Source of the DNA: Manis javanica
Lineage: Eukaryota > Chordata > Mammalia > Pholidota > Manidae
Direction: 5' to 3'
Length of the DNA stretch: 64,000 bases
Assembly (NCBI RefSeq): GCF_040802235.1
Contig: NC_133167.1
Span: 45,382,001 to 45,446,000 of the forward strand
Under the pieces are notes generated by a model, which was given only the letters and a program-made list of their open reading frames with translations, was not told the origin of the DNA and made no database searches. Shown piece after piece: positions 13,573-25,779 of this stretch; position 1 is the first letter of the stretch, and every line of letters starts with the position of its first letter. Made by a program: the position numbers and the translations under genes.

Positions 13573-13687
13573 GCACTGAAGAGAGAATTTATCTTTTCTC
13601 CTTCTTCTTTTAAACAGATTAAGAAACCGGAGAGAGGAGAGTCTTGAAAGAATTGCAATCTGATCCTGCAGGCAGTGAAAGGGCGAG
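13573..13687 (+). other. Candidate spliced exon (non-coding or UTR), plus strand
   Basis: A strong polypyrimidine tract and acceptor (TTTTGTTTTCTCTTCCAG, ending 13572) is followed 115 bp later by a strong donor (GAG|GTAAGA, GT at 13688). A second acceptor inside (CTTCTTCTTTTAAACAG, ending 13617) gives an alternative exon 13618-13687. No long frame crosses it, so it would be a UTR or lncRNA exon. Chance matches are common in 64 kb; the evidence is only splice-site quality and spacing. Confidence 0.25.
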
Positions 13688-14159
13688 GTAAGAATTTCAC
13701 GATTTTACAGCCCAAAGTCCCTTCTGTCTATTGGAGCAAAGCGGGAGCCTCAGGGCTGGTTTCAGATCACTGGCAGCTGGGAATAGCCAGGCTTCCTGTT
13801 TAGATCACTCCAACAGTATTTAGGCTAATTTTGCCAAACTCTTCAAAAGTCTTTTTCTACAATGGAAGAAACAGAGAAAGGAAGCAGCTTACACTAAGAT
13901 CTCAGAGTTACTATTTTTGAATAATTATTTATTTTACTTTCAAGGATTCTTTTTGCAATCAGTTAAAAAGAAAACTTTTTTTTCTCAGTTCTTTCTTTTT
14001 AAAACGTTAAATACTTATCATTACATTGTTACTTAATTAAATGAACTTCTTTTCCAGTTGATTTCTTCTTCCAATTATTTCATCTACATTGTCAGTATAT
14101 TTATGAAAAAAATCTGAGGGCTATTGTTCTCTCTTTCTTAAGAGAGGCAGTATATGGTA

Positions 14160-14415
14160 TTCTGTGTTGCAAAATGTTAGGCTGTGAACCCTGTTTTAGC
14201 TTCTTACTAGCTTTGCAACCTTGGCCAATTATTTAAACTCTCTGTGCCTTATTTCTTTTCCCCTAAAATAATGATAATAAAAGTTCTTAAGTTTGATATA
14301 AACAGTAAATGTATTAATACATATAATATGTGCATACATATATGTAAAGCACTTAAGCCAGGCCACCACACATAGCAAACCTTCAATAAATGTTAACCAT
14401 CATGTTTATTGCTGT
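14160..14415 (+). repeat. MIR SINE relic, plus strand
   Basis: Follows the MIR order: a core part with TTACTAGCTTTGCAACCTTGG and AACTCTCTGTGCCTTATTTC, then AATGATAATAAAAG, a GTAAAGCACTTAA segment and a tail CCTTCAATAAATGTTA. Heavily mutated, as expected for this ancient tRNA-derived family. Confidence 0.72.
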
Positions 14416-14571
14416 TGTTTATGTTATTATTGTATTATTATTACTCTACACACTTACTAAAATTTAGAGATGTCACTTAGCTGGCTGTAGGTTATTATTC
14501 TTGAAGCTAGCCTTTAATATTTCCATAATGGAATTATGGTCACCAGACTAAGATCAGTACAGACTTCAAAA

Positions 14572-15122
14572 TGTTAGGTAGAAACATGGACATGAGCAGC
14601 CAGGGAAGGGGAAGATAGGGTTCAAGGAAAAAAAACCTGCCCAAACTCTGTCCAGGTCAGGGGTCCCATGTGAAGAGAACAAAGGCTTTGCAAGGAGGTA
14701 ACTTCATGCCTATAACCTGGCCAAACTGGTGCCAACCAGGTCCCAACTTTGGATCTGTCAAAACTAAGAAGCACCCAAACCAAACCTCCTCATAATGTCA
14801 TTAAAATAAAATGGCAGTTTTGCTCCCCTCCCATTGGCTTTTCTGTGTGCATTTTGGGAAAAGACATGCCACCACAAGGAGTGGACTTTAACCAAAGCTG
14901 TCAATCAAATAAACTCACCCTGTCAATCAAAAAGAAGTGCCTCCTGGCTAGGTCTTATAAATAGGCCCTCCCCGAAAAGTTCAGGGCCTATGTCCTCTCC
15001 GGCCCTCTCCTCCCTTGGAGTGTATTCAAATAAAACTTCCACTCGCTTTGCTATTGTGTCTCTGCCTTTCAATTCTTTATTGCAGCTGGGACAAGAACCA
15101 AGAACAAACTCAACCTACAACA
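14572..15122 (+). mobile_element. Solo LTR, class I ERV-like, plus strand
   Basis: 551-bp LTR starting TGTTAGGTAG and ending CTACAACA, flanked on both sides by AAAA (14568-14571 and 15123-15126), which fits a 4-bp target duplication although an A run is weak evidence. U3 features include a TATA box (TCTTATAAATAG, about 14955). R carries ATTCAAATAAAACTTCC with an AATAAA signal, followed by a U5-like TTGTGTCTCTGCCTTTC. It aligns by eye with the minus-strand LTR at 11-472. No internal retroviral sequence is attached. Confidence 0.8.
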
Positions 15123-15289
15123 AAAAGATGGCAGAATCTATTTTGCCATGAAACCTGAAGTCATTTAATTAGAAAATACATCAGTTTCTTGTGTTTCCAT
15201 CTTAGATTGCCTTTATGCCTTCAGCTTTTCTTGCTTCTTTGACCTTTGTGTAAGGGGTAACTTCCTCTTGTGTGATTTTATTATATATT

Positions 15290-15395
15290 AGATAGTTGTT
15301 AGGTGTTTGGCACATAATTATCTTATTTAATTCTCACAACTAGCTTATGAAGAAGGTCCTCTCTATATAAGGCATGTGAGGAAAAATAATTTTCC
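15290..15395 (-). repeat. MIR SINE relic, minus strand
   Basis: The plus strand reads GGTGTTTGGCACATAATTATCTTATTTAATTCTCACAAC and then an ACTAGCTTATGAAGAAGG block, the reverse-complement pattern of a MIR 3' half. Confidence 0.55.
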
Positions 15396-15539
15396 CTCTA
15401 CTGGTCTAGGTTCTCAGCTAAGACTCCACTGTAATAAAAAAGTAACAGAAAAAAAACAAGTTTAATGATATGTATACCTTCTGTATACCTAGTGTTTAAA
15501 AACAAAGTGCATCAAGTAAACATGAAGGTCTAATCGGCT

Positions 15540-16365
15540 TTTTAAGTGAGTTGGGCAGCATGCCCTCTAGCAAGTAGAGACGTGCTCCGAGGAATTGTAC
15601 AAACTGGTAGGTTTTTATATACGGGGGTGAGGGAGTCGGGGGAAGTTAATAGCAAAAGAAAAATAGGGGTTGTTTCAGGCAGGGCCACTTTTGTTTGGTG
15701 GTGGGAGAGCGAGAGATCTTATAATGCATATTCTTTTACATGCATTCGTCTTTTGGAGGATGGAATGGGCTCAGAGGTAATAGATTATTTTATTGATGGT
15801 GCTGGCCAGAAAATTACTAACTGACTGTGTTTCTGGGGGAGTGTTGGGTAAATCGAACTTTCTAACCAGGATTCCCACCTGGCCTTGACTGTACCCATTG
15901 TACATACGTATGTTCTCACATCAATGTGATATTTACTGGCCGCAGAACCCCTGATCATGGGATTGCCAGTCAGGGCTAAGAGGTGAAGAGCAATAAAGCC
16001 ATTCTCTCCTCCCCTCTGTTCCTGGTAAGTGTAATTGGTCAGGTACCCGCCAGTCACCAGGGACCTGCCTGTGGAGTTCCTCACAGGGCAAGGGCGGCGT
16101 GGGGTGAGGGGGGGCTGTTTAAGTAGATAGAGCTCTGCAGTGGCCAGAGAGGGAGATCTTGGTAGCAGAACCCAGTAAGAAGGGGTAGAAGGAGTGGAGA
16201 CGGAGAGAGCTGAGCAGCTGGGGTTTGGAGCGAGGAGAGACTGAGCCGTGAGGAGAATAAACCTTTAATACCCAACCTCTTACCCTTTTTCTCCTTCATT
16301 CTCATTGGATTCATAGGGAAACTTGCCTGAGCTGGGAACAAGCTTCCTCCCAGAGCTACAGGGAG
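15540..16365 (+). mobile_element. Probable LTR of an ERV, plus strand
   Basis: About 0.8 kb, more G-rich than its flanks, with LTR-like organisation: AGCAATAAAGCC and, later, GAGGAGAATAAACCTTTAAT (AATAAA) followed by a pyrimidine-rich CTCTTACCCTTTTTCTCCTTCATTC stretch resembling U5. TTTAAGTAGATAGAGCTC upstream could be a weak TATA region. Ends are not resolved and no target duplication was found. It might be two adjacent elements. Confidence 0.5.
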
Positions 16366-16799
16366 ACTGAAGCTCTAATTAAGTTGAGGTATTAAGTCCT
16401 CGTCTGGTGAACTTTGCCTAGCAGAAGTGACATCATGTTGGGCCTGTGTGTTTCTTTTTAATATCAGGAAAACTGAATAACTCCCCACAAAATGGCCCAA
16501 ATCACCTTAAATAACAAATCCAGCTAAAGAAAAGAGATGTTTAGCGTTGGAGGGAGCCAGTTATGGGAGGCTACTGGGAAAGGTACAGTAAACAAGGGTA
16601 TGCAGACTTAGGTGATTGCCTTCTGCACTGATGAATTTCTAGAGATTTAATCACTCTCTTCCTGTTGCAGAGAGGACGTCACCTTACAAATGGAGATTTC
16701 CCTCATAAATGTAATGTCCCTTACCAAAGGGTAACTCCTTCATTTTCAGAGCTTTTACTGTGTAATATCTTAAAAATGATCAGCCTAGAATAATCCTTA

Positions 16800-16925
16800 T
16801 GCCAAAGAAGTATTTTTGGTGGTGATAAATTCTGCTCCCTTTTAATGGCCATTTCACAGGTTTAGGAAGGTTCAGTATAGCTTGTGGAACTTGATTCAAG
16901 TCATGTAGTCTGACCTCAGAATGTG
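16800..16925 (-). repeat. MIR SINE relic, minus strand
   Basis: The plus strand TTTTAATGGCCATTTCACAGGTTTAGGAAGGTTCAG with ATTCAAGTCATGTAGTCTGACCTC downstream matches the reverse complement of the MIR core (first-strand TCTGTAAAATG and TCAGAC landmarks). Decayed. Confidence 0.55.
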
Positions 16926-19640
16926 GATGCTTAAATACTCTTCTACGCTTCTTTCTCACCCATGTTCTCAATTTCATACCACAATAAAACTTTGCTGTGT
17001 GTTAGGACTTTTTAACAATAAAACTTTGCTGCATAATAATTACCCCTTATTACCTTACACTCTGCAACTCAAGCACTTTCAGTGTTCCATTCTTGCTCAC
17101 ACTGTTGAGGAAAATTGCCTGATTTTTGGACTAAAATGGACATTGATGAATTTTTTGGCTAATTTACAGGCTCTGCTCAGGTAGAGGCAAGATCAGCCCA
17201 TCAGATTTTCCTTTTGGAAACTTGAAGTACAAGCTGTAAATAAAAACATACAGCAAATGTCAAGCCCTTAATTAAAAAGCTGAGATACAGGGCTGGTAGC
17301 CATAAAAGTGTATGCAAAATGATTATATGGAGAAAGTTGGTTGAGAGAGAATAATGGAAAGAATAAATGAAAGAGAATGTGTAACCTCTGAAAGGAAAGA
17401 AAGAAAAGGAGCAAGAAGAGCAGGAGAGACGAAGTGTAGGGACCAAGCGCAGGTCATCCCACGATGTGCCACTTGGACATGCAGATTACACTGAGTTGAA
17501 AACAAGGCCCAAAAAGACTCAGAAAAAAACTTGAACACTCCATTCCTAGAGGAAATAAGAAAGCGTGATGATGTGGGTTTGCTGTTAAGAAGACATCTTG
17601 ACATTAGATATGCGAACTGGACTAAAAGACTGGAGAAATTAACTCCAATGTTCAAAATCCTTTGAGTCCTTCTCACTCTTTGGTAGATAAAAAGGATAAC
17701 ATACCTACATACAAAAACAAGCATAATAAAAAATGTGAATGTTTATTGAAGGCTTACTTGTGCCAAGAGTATTCTGAATGCATTATATTTAAAAAGCATC
17801 AAGAAATGGCTAACATCATTTTCCCATTTAGAGATAAAGATAAATGGTTGAGTCACCTGTATATGCTATTAAACGAGTGGGATTTGAATCAGATTATTTA
17901 AATCCTGAGCATATGGTCTTTAAAATTAGGTCACACTAGCCTGTTTTAGATGTTATATTACCTTTTATGTATTTCCATAACCATAGTAACAAATATTTAT
18001 TGTTAGTAAAATAGAAAAGAAAATCCCACATCTAGTAATTTAGAAATTATTTATAATCTACTACCCAGAAATTCTACCTTTTATGCTAAAAAAGTATACA
18101 CTACATTGTGTACAATAGATATTTATAACGTGCAATATTTTCATAAAAATGTAAAATTGAAAACAATTTAAGTCAACATGGAATGTATAAATATATTGTA
18201 ATATAATAATTTGGATGAATACTATTTGGGAAGGTAGGTGTTCATGAAAATGTATGAATGTGTCCAGAACTCAAAAAATGAGTAAATAAAAAGTACAAAA
18301 TCAAGAACAATGTCTTTTACCTAACTTTGAAAATGCACAAAAAAATTACTGTATATTAAGTAAAGATCTATGTGTAGTAAAAGGACAGACATTTTTGTTG
18401 ATAAGGGCTTTGGAAAGGAAAAGAAGAATGGTATGCAACTGGGAAAGGTCTTCAAATATAATTGTAACATTTTATATCTTTTATATAAAAATATTATGTA
18501 ACACTATATCTTATATAAAATACTGCATAGCATAATATAAATATTTTTAATACATAGCAACTATAAAGTCAATGTTAGCACTTATTAATTATAGACGATC
18601 ATTACTTGGGCTTTTGGTATTTTATTCTTTGTACTTTTCTTGATTACAAACATTTAAATTAAAAATCAGTTAGACCATTTAACAGCAAAACAATACAGAG
18701 AGAACATTTTCATTACACATTCTCTCCAAAAGGTTTACTTTTTAAAACTCTAAAGTCTGCCTAAATGAAAGCAAAGTAAGAGTTTGGCATTGAGGTGATA
18801 TTAAAAAACAAGAATAAGTTCTTGAAACATTTTGATTATTGTATTACAACATGATTAAAAGAGCAGATAGTCTTTTGTTTTTATAAAATGAAGCTGTTAC
18901 CTTTTACAATATAGTTTTCAGTAGTGTGCATGAAAAGCAAAAAAAGTCTTTCCTGGCTAAGTGCACTATCAGCTTTATAGAATCAATAGCCAATAAATGC
19001 TAATATGATAACCATGCAGAATTGAAAATACTTGTCCTTTAAAAGGACTTATTTTTCTTTTAAATAGCCTTTATCACAAAAAGGGTCACCATTCTTGGCT
19101 AGACGTGTGAATTTTAACATAAAGCTCTCTTTCGTTCTGTCCCAGGCATGCAGGGCAACAAATGCTTTCAGAATGTCTTTCTTAGAGAGAGATTCTTTTT
19201 GCCTCCATTTTCTTTTTCTCTGAGGAAAACAAACAACTTCATTCGGGGTGGGGCGACTTTACTCTCTATAGACAAACATCAACTCTGTTAATATGAACTG
19301 TGTGGCTAAATGAAAGCTGTGACAGCACTCTTGGTGTGTAATCTTGCTTGATACCACTTGAAGTCTTGCAACATCAGGTTTAAGTCTTGGAACAAATATT
19401 TTGCAGCACAAGAGCACGAGAACCCAGCCAACCATTCTCATTCCTTGTTTGTAATCTCAACTCTCCTCTCCACATGGCGATCAACTAAATTAAGGGAGAC
19501 CCAGGTCCTAGACTCTTTGCTCATTCTCTTATATAAGGACAGAATTTCATTTTGGGAAGATTTGAGTTTCCACAAAGCAGGTAATAGCGAAGGTGACAGA
19601 AACTCATGACAGCTTTCTCCAATTTATTGCCCTTCTCAGC
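16926..19640. other. Mostly unassigned DNA (one MIR inside)
   Basis: No supported gene. Apart from the MIR at 17715-17930, I see only AT-rich sequence. A 133-codon minus frame at 17323-17724 has no domain I recognise and a hydrophobic, low-information composition typical of the antisense of A-rich DNA. Confidence 0.45.
17715..17930 (-). repeat. MIR SINE relic, minus strand
   Basis: The plus strand shows the reverse MIR order: TTTATTGAAGGCTTACTTGTGCCAAGAG, then CATTTTCCCATTTAGAGATAAAG, then GAGTCACCTG and GAGTGGGATTTGAATC. Mutated throughout. Confidence 0.65.
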
Positions 19641-19654
19641 TGTTATATTTAGCC

Positions 19655-19850
19655 CAGATTTCTCAACCTTGCAATTATTGACATTTTGGGACAGATAATT
19701 CTTTGTGGCAGTGGGCTTTCCTGACCTTTGTAGGATATTTAGCATCTTTGTTCTCTATACACCAGATGCCAATAGCAACTCTTCCTTGATGGTGACAATT
19801 AAAAATATCTCTAGACATTGTCTAATGTCTCTTGGAAGACAAATTCTTTT
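19655..19850 (-). mobile_element. MER20-like hAT-Charlie DNA transposon relic, minus strand
   Basis: The plus strand contains TTTCTCAACCTTGCAATTATTGACATTTTGGGACAGATAATTC, then GTAGGATATTTAGCATC, ACACCAGATGCCAATAGCA, GGTGACAATTAAAAATATC and TCTAGACATTGTCTAATGTC in the order of the MER20 consensus in reverse complement. MER20 is a non-autonomous hAT-Charlie element shared by placental mammals. Confidence 0.8.
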
Positions 19851-21684
19851 CTGATTGAAAACCGTTATTCAGCCATGAGCCCAACTCTGAAAAACTTAGT
19901 CACATTCTACCTGACTGCCTGTTCCTGCACTGACAGATTCCATACCCCACATTCTTGCTCTGAGCCAATTATCCTGAAATTCCTCTTTGTGAGATTTGGA
20001 GATCTCAGGTTGCTTTTCAGCAAAGTTCATCTGGGTATAGAATATGGTCATTCTTTCATCTAATTTTCATTTCAAATAAAATAACAGTGAAACAAAATAC
20101 CCGATTAACTAGAAGTATCTGTTAATTAGGGAAAATAAAGAAAATACAGAAAAGACCAAACTCAAATAATACATATTCCTTGTATGTATTTCTGAACTAT
20201 AGGTATTATAAAAATTCTCAGTCTCAATCAGAGATTGCTCTATAAAGATACGTACTTTATATGTTTCTGACTTTGTTAAAGTGGGATCATAATGTGTCTA
20301 TCATGTGTAGTCTGTTTTTAATAATTTAATACTCTTTTTCACATTACATAGTTTTCCCATGTTATTTTTAATAGTTCCATTTATTTAATTACAAATATAT
20401 TTCATTATTTAGTAAACCAACATCCTGTTATTCAAAAGCTGCATCTTTTAAAATAATGTAAATCTGAATTCCACAGGCAATATAGTCTAAAAAAATCTGT
20501 AGTCTCTGCCACCATATTGTTATCAATTATGTATTTTACCTCAAAGGAATTAAGCCTGCCCACTTCTTGAAATTGGCCATGTTGTTGCCAGATCCATGAC
20601 CTTTATATTTTATTAGATAAATAGCTACATCTTCCAATACTATCATGATGCTAGTTGAAGATATATCTCTCAGGGACTAAGGTTCTTCTCATGGAATGTG
20701 ACAGGATGGAAAGAAAAACTATAGAGATGCTTATCTGATAATATTTCTTTGAAGTTATTATAATATTACCAAAAAAAGTAATAAAGGCAGAGTAGGGTTG
20801 GTTGGGCATTGAATGGAAGAGCAAACATACAGCCTTTGGTGAGTCTGTTTAAAAATAAGACAGATCAGAGTACAGGTTCATCTGAGTAAGGGTTAGCCTA
20901 CTACTGTATGTAGTGTGTACATAGGTGAATTACAGTATGCTGTACTGTGTTAGAATCTGAAGATAATGTTTATGACCATATATCTCAAAAATTTTTAAAT
21001 GACACTGGGTTATGAGTTCAAAAGAAATGGAATATACTTTGTCTTTTTGTGTTTTATCCTGATCACTTAAATTTCCAAATGTCTTCTATGTAATAACTAT
21101 TTGGATAATAATTTTTCATTCAAAATATTTATTTTTATATCTCCTTATTAAGTATATGCATCTGTTTTCACCAATTTTTTAAAAAAAGAATCAGAAAAAA
21201 TATTGTTCAGTGTCACTTGGAATTCTGAAGAAAAATGTCTAACTAATATGGTTGCTTTATGATTGTCAATGTGTCTCTGTCTAATGATTTAAGACACAGC
21301 TACATAAGCAATGGTTGGCAAGTGAGTTTGACTAGATTTTTGGTGAGAATTATAAATATATTGCCATCAGAAAAACTTTGTTTTAGAAATTTAAAAAGTT
21401 ATTTCTCACTAGTTTATACATTTTACTGAAATAGTTTTACTTACAAATTTTTAGGAAAAACTTCAAAATATATAATAAAATAGCATATAAGTACACCATA
21501 TGGACATACTTACTGAGCACCAACTATATGACAAACACTGTTCTAGGATCTAGGAAACAATAAGGAAAAAGACTGATAAAACACCCCTCTTCTTGGAACT
21601 TTCATTTTAGTTCAATGAACTGAATGATAGTTATATCCCAATTTTAGTTACAGTAATAATTATGATAACAATAGTAAGAGTAAT

Positions 21685-21905
21685 AATAATGATGATAATA
21701 AACATTATTGAGCATCTATTTATATACCTAGTATTCTTTTATAGCTTTTACAAATAATTATCTGAAACAATCCTCTAAAATAGCTATTGTTACTATTCTA
21801 AATTTGAAGGAATATGAACATTGGAAATCTTATTAATTACATTGGCCAGAGTTGAGCACTTACAGACCATAATTTAAAACCCATATTTGTAGTAATCTTT
21901 TGTCT
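21685..21905 (-). repeat. MIR SINE relic, minus strand
   Basis: The plus strand reads AACATTATTGAGCATCTATTTATATACCTAG, then AATTATCTGAAACAATCCTC, AATAGCTATTGTTACTATTC and a final AATTTAAAACCCATATTTG, a strongly decayed reverse MIR. Confidence 0.55.
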
Positions 21906-22319
21906 GTGATCTTTCCAGTGGACACTAGTGCATTAACATCTACCAGGCAAGTGATTAGGAGGCAGAGCATAAAAGACATTCTGATTCCCACTGAGAAGAC
22001 CTTGTCTATTATCAAGAAACTCAACTTCATATTCTCCTCTATTTGATCATGTCTTAACCTTCTAACATAAAAGTCTAAAGTTGTTTGGTTGGTTGAGGTG
22101 TTTGTTTAAACTGAGACAATTGGAATGTAATAACAATTTTCAGGAATAGCAAGAAAAATTGTGGTACTCTCCATATGATTTTCCTTCAGATTATATGAAA
22201 GTGGTTCAGTTGATGCTCATAAAGAACAAGTGGCTATTTGTGGTTAATTACTGCCCTCTGTTGATGACATGTTATATAAGTCTTAATTTATATTTTAAGA
22301 GTATTTAAGGTTAGAATTA

Positions 22320-22435
22320 CAAGAAATCTTATCTATAGAGATAAGTAATTAAATTCCAAAGAATTGAAATGCCTTGCCCAACAGCCATAGCTAGTTAATG
22401 ACAAGGATAGGATAAGACCTCAGGTATCATGGTCT
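22320..22435 (-). repeat. MIR SINE fragment, minus strand
   Basis: ATAAGTAATTAAATTCC, then ATGCCTTGCCCAACAGCCATAGCTAGTTAATGACAAGG and ATAAGACCTCAGGT follow the reverse complement of the MIR core. Confidence 0.55.
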
Positions 22436-25400
22436 ATGATCAGCCTTGTGTTGACTAAATTAAAAACAGTAATTATTTTTTTGCTTGACAATATTTTCCA
22501 TTTTCTGAGACTCAAAATTTACAACGGTTAAAGGAATTAAGGAAATTATTTTATTTTATCAAAAAGGTAAATGAGGTGTCTGTTCAGATTAAAAATAAAT
22601 CACACAGAACAGAAAAGTAGGAAGTTGAAATTAAACATCTAATTGTCACTCTTCACCTTATTCCACTCCCAGAGGTAGCCATGATTGTTTCTTTGTCATT
22701 CTGGAAATTATTTGCATATGTATATAATTTTTTTTTCAAAATTGAAGTGCTATTCTCCAATTTTTCTATAATTTAAAACATATATCTTAGAGTTTATTCC
22801 ATAATACCACACAGAGTTATAACATATTTTTTTAATATGGCTGTCTTTTATTGATACTTCTGAGGATTACAGGTAAGTTTAGAAAGTCTTTAATTTAGGC
22901 TTGCCTGATGTTTCCTTATAATTTAGGTTATACATTTCTTCTTAGACTGGAGACTTGGACTTCTTGGAAGTGAGATTATTTTGTTCTTATTTTGTTTCAT
23001 CAGGAGGTGCATAGCTTTGGTTTGTCCACTGAGGATGGATATTCACTTTTATCATTTAAGGTGTTATCTTCAGGCTTCTCCATTAAGTGCCCCATTTTTC
23101 TGCTTCTGTGATAGAAAGGATCTGAATAGCTAAAGTGCTCAGCTAAGATACAAAATCAAAATAATTACTTTGTCAAATCCTTTCTTTCAGGTAGGAGGAA
23201 TGGAGCACATCTTAGAATGCTATGTATTATTTCCCCAATAGTGTTGAGTGTCAAATGGCCTCTCTTTTGATTCCAATTCCTATTTTTGGAACATGCAAAT
23301 TAGTGAGGTGTTTGCAACAGTTGCACATAGAGTATGAGAAATGGTTTGGTATATTAAACAATTCATATAACCAACATTTGTTAATATGTAGGTCTAAATA
23401 TAATTATTTCATTGGCAACTAGATGAATAATGAATACAAGAACTGTTAACAGTTTCATTTTTCTTAAAACTTTGATAAGACTCAGATATTTAAAAATTAT
23501 ATTAAGATTTCAGTCATGTGAATTTTTGTTTTAAATTTTAATATTCACTAAAAATTTGTGCTTTGCATTTGTATTTTAATAAATGATTTTGAATGTTCTA
23601 GAAAAAACTTCTTGAACACAGAATTTTCAAATGTTTAGACTTAATATAATTAACTTTTTGGACAAAATATTTCAAATTGCATACACACACTTAAAGTAGA
23701 ACAAAATTATGTGACAATATTGACTACAACATAACTATAAGTTTTGCCAAAATGAAGGCCAGAAAGATCAATTGTATGGAATAAATATATAAATGGTTAA
23801 GAGTTATGTATGTATTTAATTTATTATTCATTCAAGCATCACTGACCAATTAACCAAATACCCAATTACGCACAATAAAAATTTAATTGAAATGCCTTGG
23901 TATTTTGTCAACTTACAGACATATGAACATATGAATAACATATCTTGCAATTTCATCTTTTTGAACTATTTCTCTAATTAGGGTAAAAAATATTTTATGT
24001 AATAATTTGCTAACTTGATTAATAACTTTTAATATTTAGCATGGTCTTCATAATGCCTTGCTGCTTCCTACTTCATTGTAATGCAAGCAGAGCATTTTCT
24101 GAATCATCCATTTACCAATTACTTATTGATGACCTACAACATTCCACTACTGGGACTATGGTAGTAAACAAACCAGGTAAACATTCCTGTTTTCTTGGAA
24201 CTTAGTTCATTTTGGTTATCACACAGGGTAAGGGACATATTCAGGCATGTGACATAGCTTTGCCCATGTAATGGCACACACAGATTCCTCAATTTTCTTC
24301 ACTGGTATGACAAATTTTGGCTAAATTAACATGTGGATTTTGGTAGGATGAAGTCATAACTGCAGAGATTTATCAGAAGATGTGAAGAAAAGATCTGGGC
24401 TTGGGGGATATGTTTAGGAGGCAAAAGGCAGGAAAAAGAATACAGGAAAATGTATATGCAGCCAATAATAGTATCCTCAACATTTAATATGTAGAATTGA
24501 AAGAAGAAAGTAAGAGGAAAATAAAAATTTAAATTGAGTTTGTTGCAGGTTAGAGAGGTATTCTAGAAAGTAAGAAGAGTAAGATTGATTAATTGTACCA
24601 TAACATGTAATAAACGATCTCAAAACCACATCTTCTGTATCCTCTTGGAACACAGTGATAAACAGCTGCTGTCCATTTTGTACACACAGTAAAGCAAGGT
24701 TAGTTAGAAGTACTGTACTTGAAAATACAGTTGCATTAACAGCTAAACAATTCAAGAAAGGGTATTTTCATGGCATGACTTTTTTCTGAGTTCTATTAGG
24801 ATTGTGTCGGATTCATAGTTTAGTGATTCATTCTACAGCTTAGAAAGTGGAGTCCTTGCCAAAAACCAGTCTATACTAGGAATATGTATTTCTACTTATT
24901 TGGCAACAGTAATTTTTCTCTCTTTTGCTGTGGATGTCATCAGAATCCAGGTGACATTCATTATACCTGCAGTCAGACTAAACAATGAAAATATAAAGAC
25001 AATACTTGGTTTTTATTCTCACAAAAATTTCAGTAATGAAATGCATAAATGAAAAGATCAGTCTAGATTTTTCATGTTTATCTTAAAATCAGGGAGTGTA
25101 CCTTTCACAAAAATGGGTAACAACTGAGTAATGCATTTATTTTAGCATGATATTTCAGGCTCAATTACCTATATGTTACTAAGCCTGGAAATAACATTCC
25201 ATGCAATGTATTAACATTACTCTGTGGCACATGGGTTAGTGGGCTGTTTTTCCATCTTGGACCTTTCTCCTGACACTTGTTCTGTTCATGCGCTTCGGAC
25301 AGCATTTAGAACTCAGAGTCAATAAGGACCTACATTTATTTTGCTCTGAAACCATAACTCCAGTCCACTTCACAGACTCACTTCCTCTTTTGAAGTAGTC

Positions 25401-25549
25401 AATATACAGAAGTTGGGGTAAATTTTTCTCATTTATGTTGTGACATATTGCTATACATGATATTTATATAAATAATGTATCTAATTGCTTCTTTTTCAAA
25501 ATGTGCATTAATTATATTATACTCTACTTATTCTTTTACAACTTTCTTT

Positions 25550-25615
25550 TCTTCACACACACAGATGTTTATATATATATATATATACATATATATATTT
25601 ATATGTGTAGATCTC
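25550..25615. repeat. Microsatellite: CA and AT dinucleotide runs
   Basis: A short CACACACACA run at about 25553-25562 precedes an imperfect (TA)n tract at about 25570-25600 that is almost self-complementary and could form a cruciform. Simple sequence only. Confidence 0.85.
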
Positions 25616-25779
25616 TGTCTTTTACTTTAGCTATGGTATAGTATTCCATTTATTTAAAATTATGATAAATTTTTTTCTGTTCCTCTACTTAGAGCAGTTA
25701 GCTAGATTAGCTTTCTTGTTCTATTTTTTTTTGGTTTCATGAACACAAAAAAGATATGTTAAAGCAGTTTTTTTTTATT

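Larger units (their letters stand above)
19851..25550. other. Unassigned AT-rich DNA with scattered MIR relics
   Basis: No supported gene in about 5.7 kb. Besides the MIR relics listed separately there is a TAA/GAT-rich low-complexity patch at about 21650-21700. The 92-codon minus frame at 24477-24755 has no recognisable domain. Confidence 0.45.

Noticed and set aside
17323-17724. 133-codon minus frame
   Set aside because: Low-complexity hydrophobic translation of A-rich DNA; overlaps frames in other phases and has no domain.
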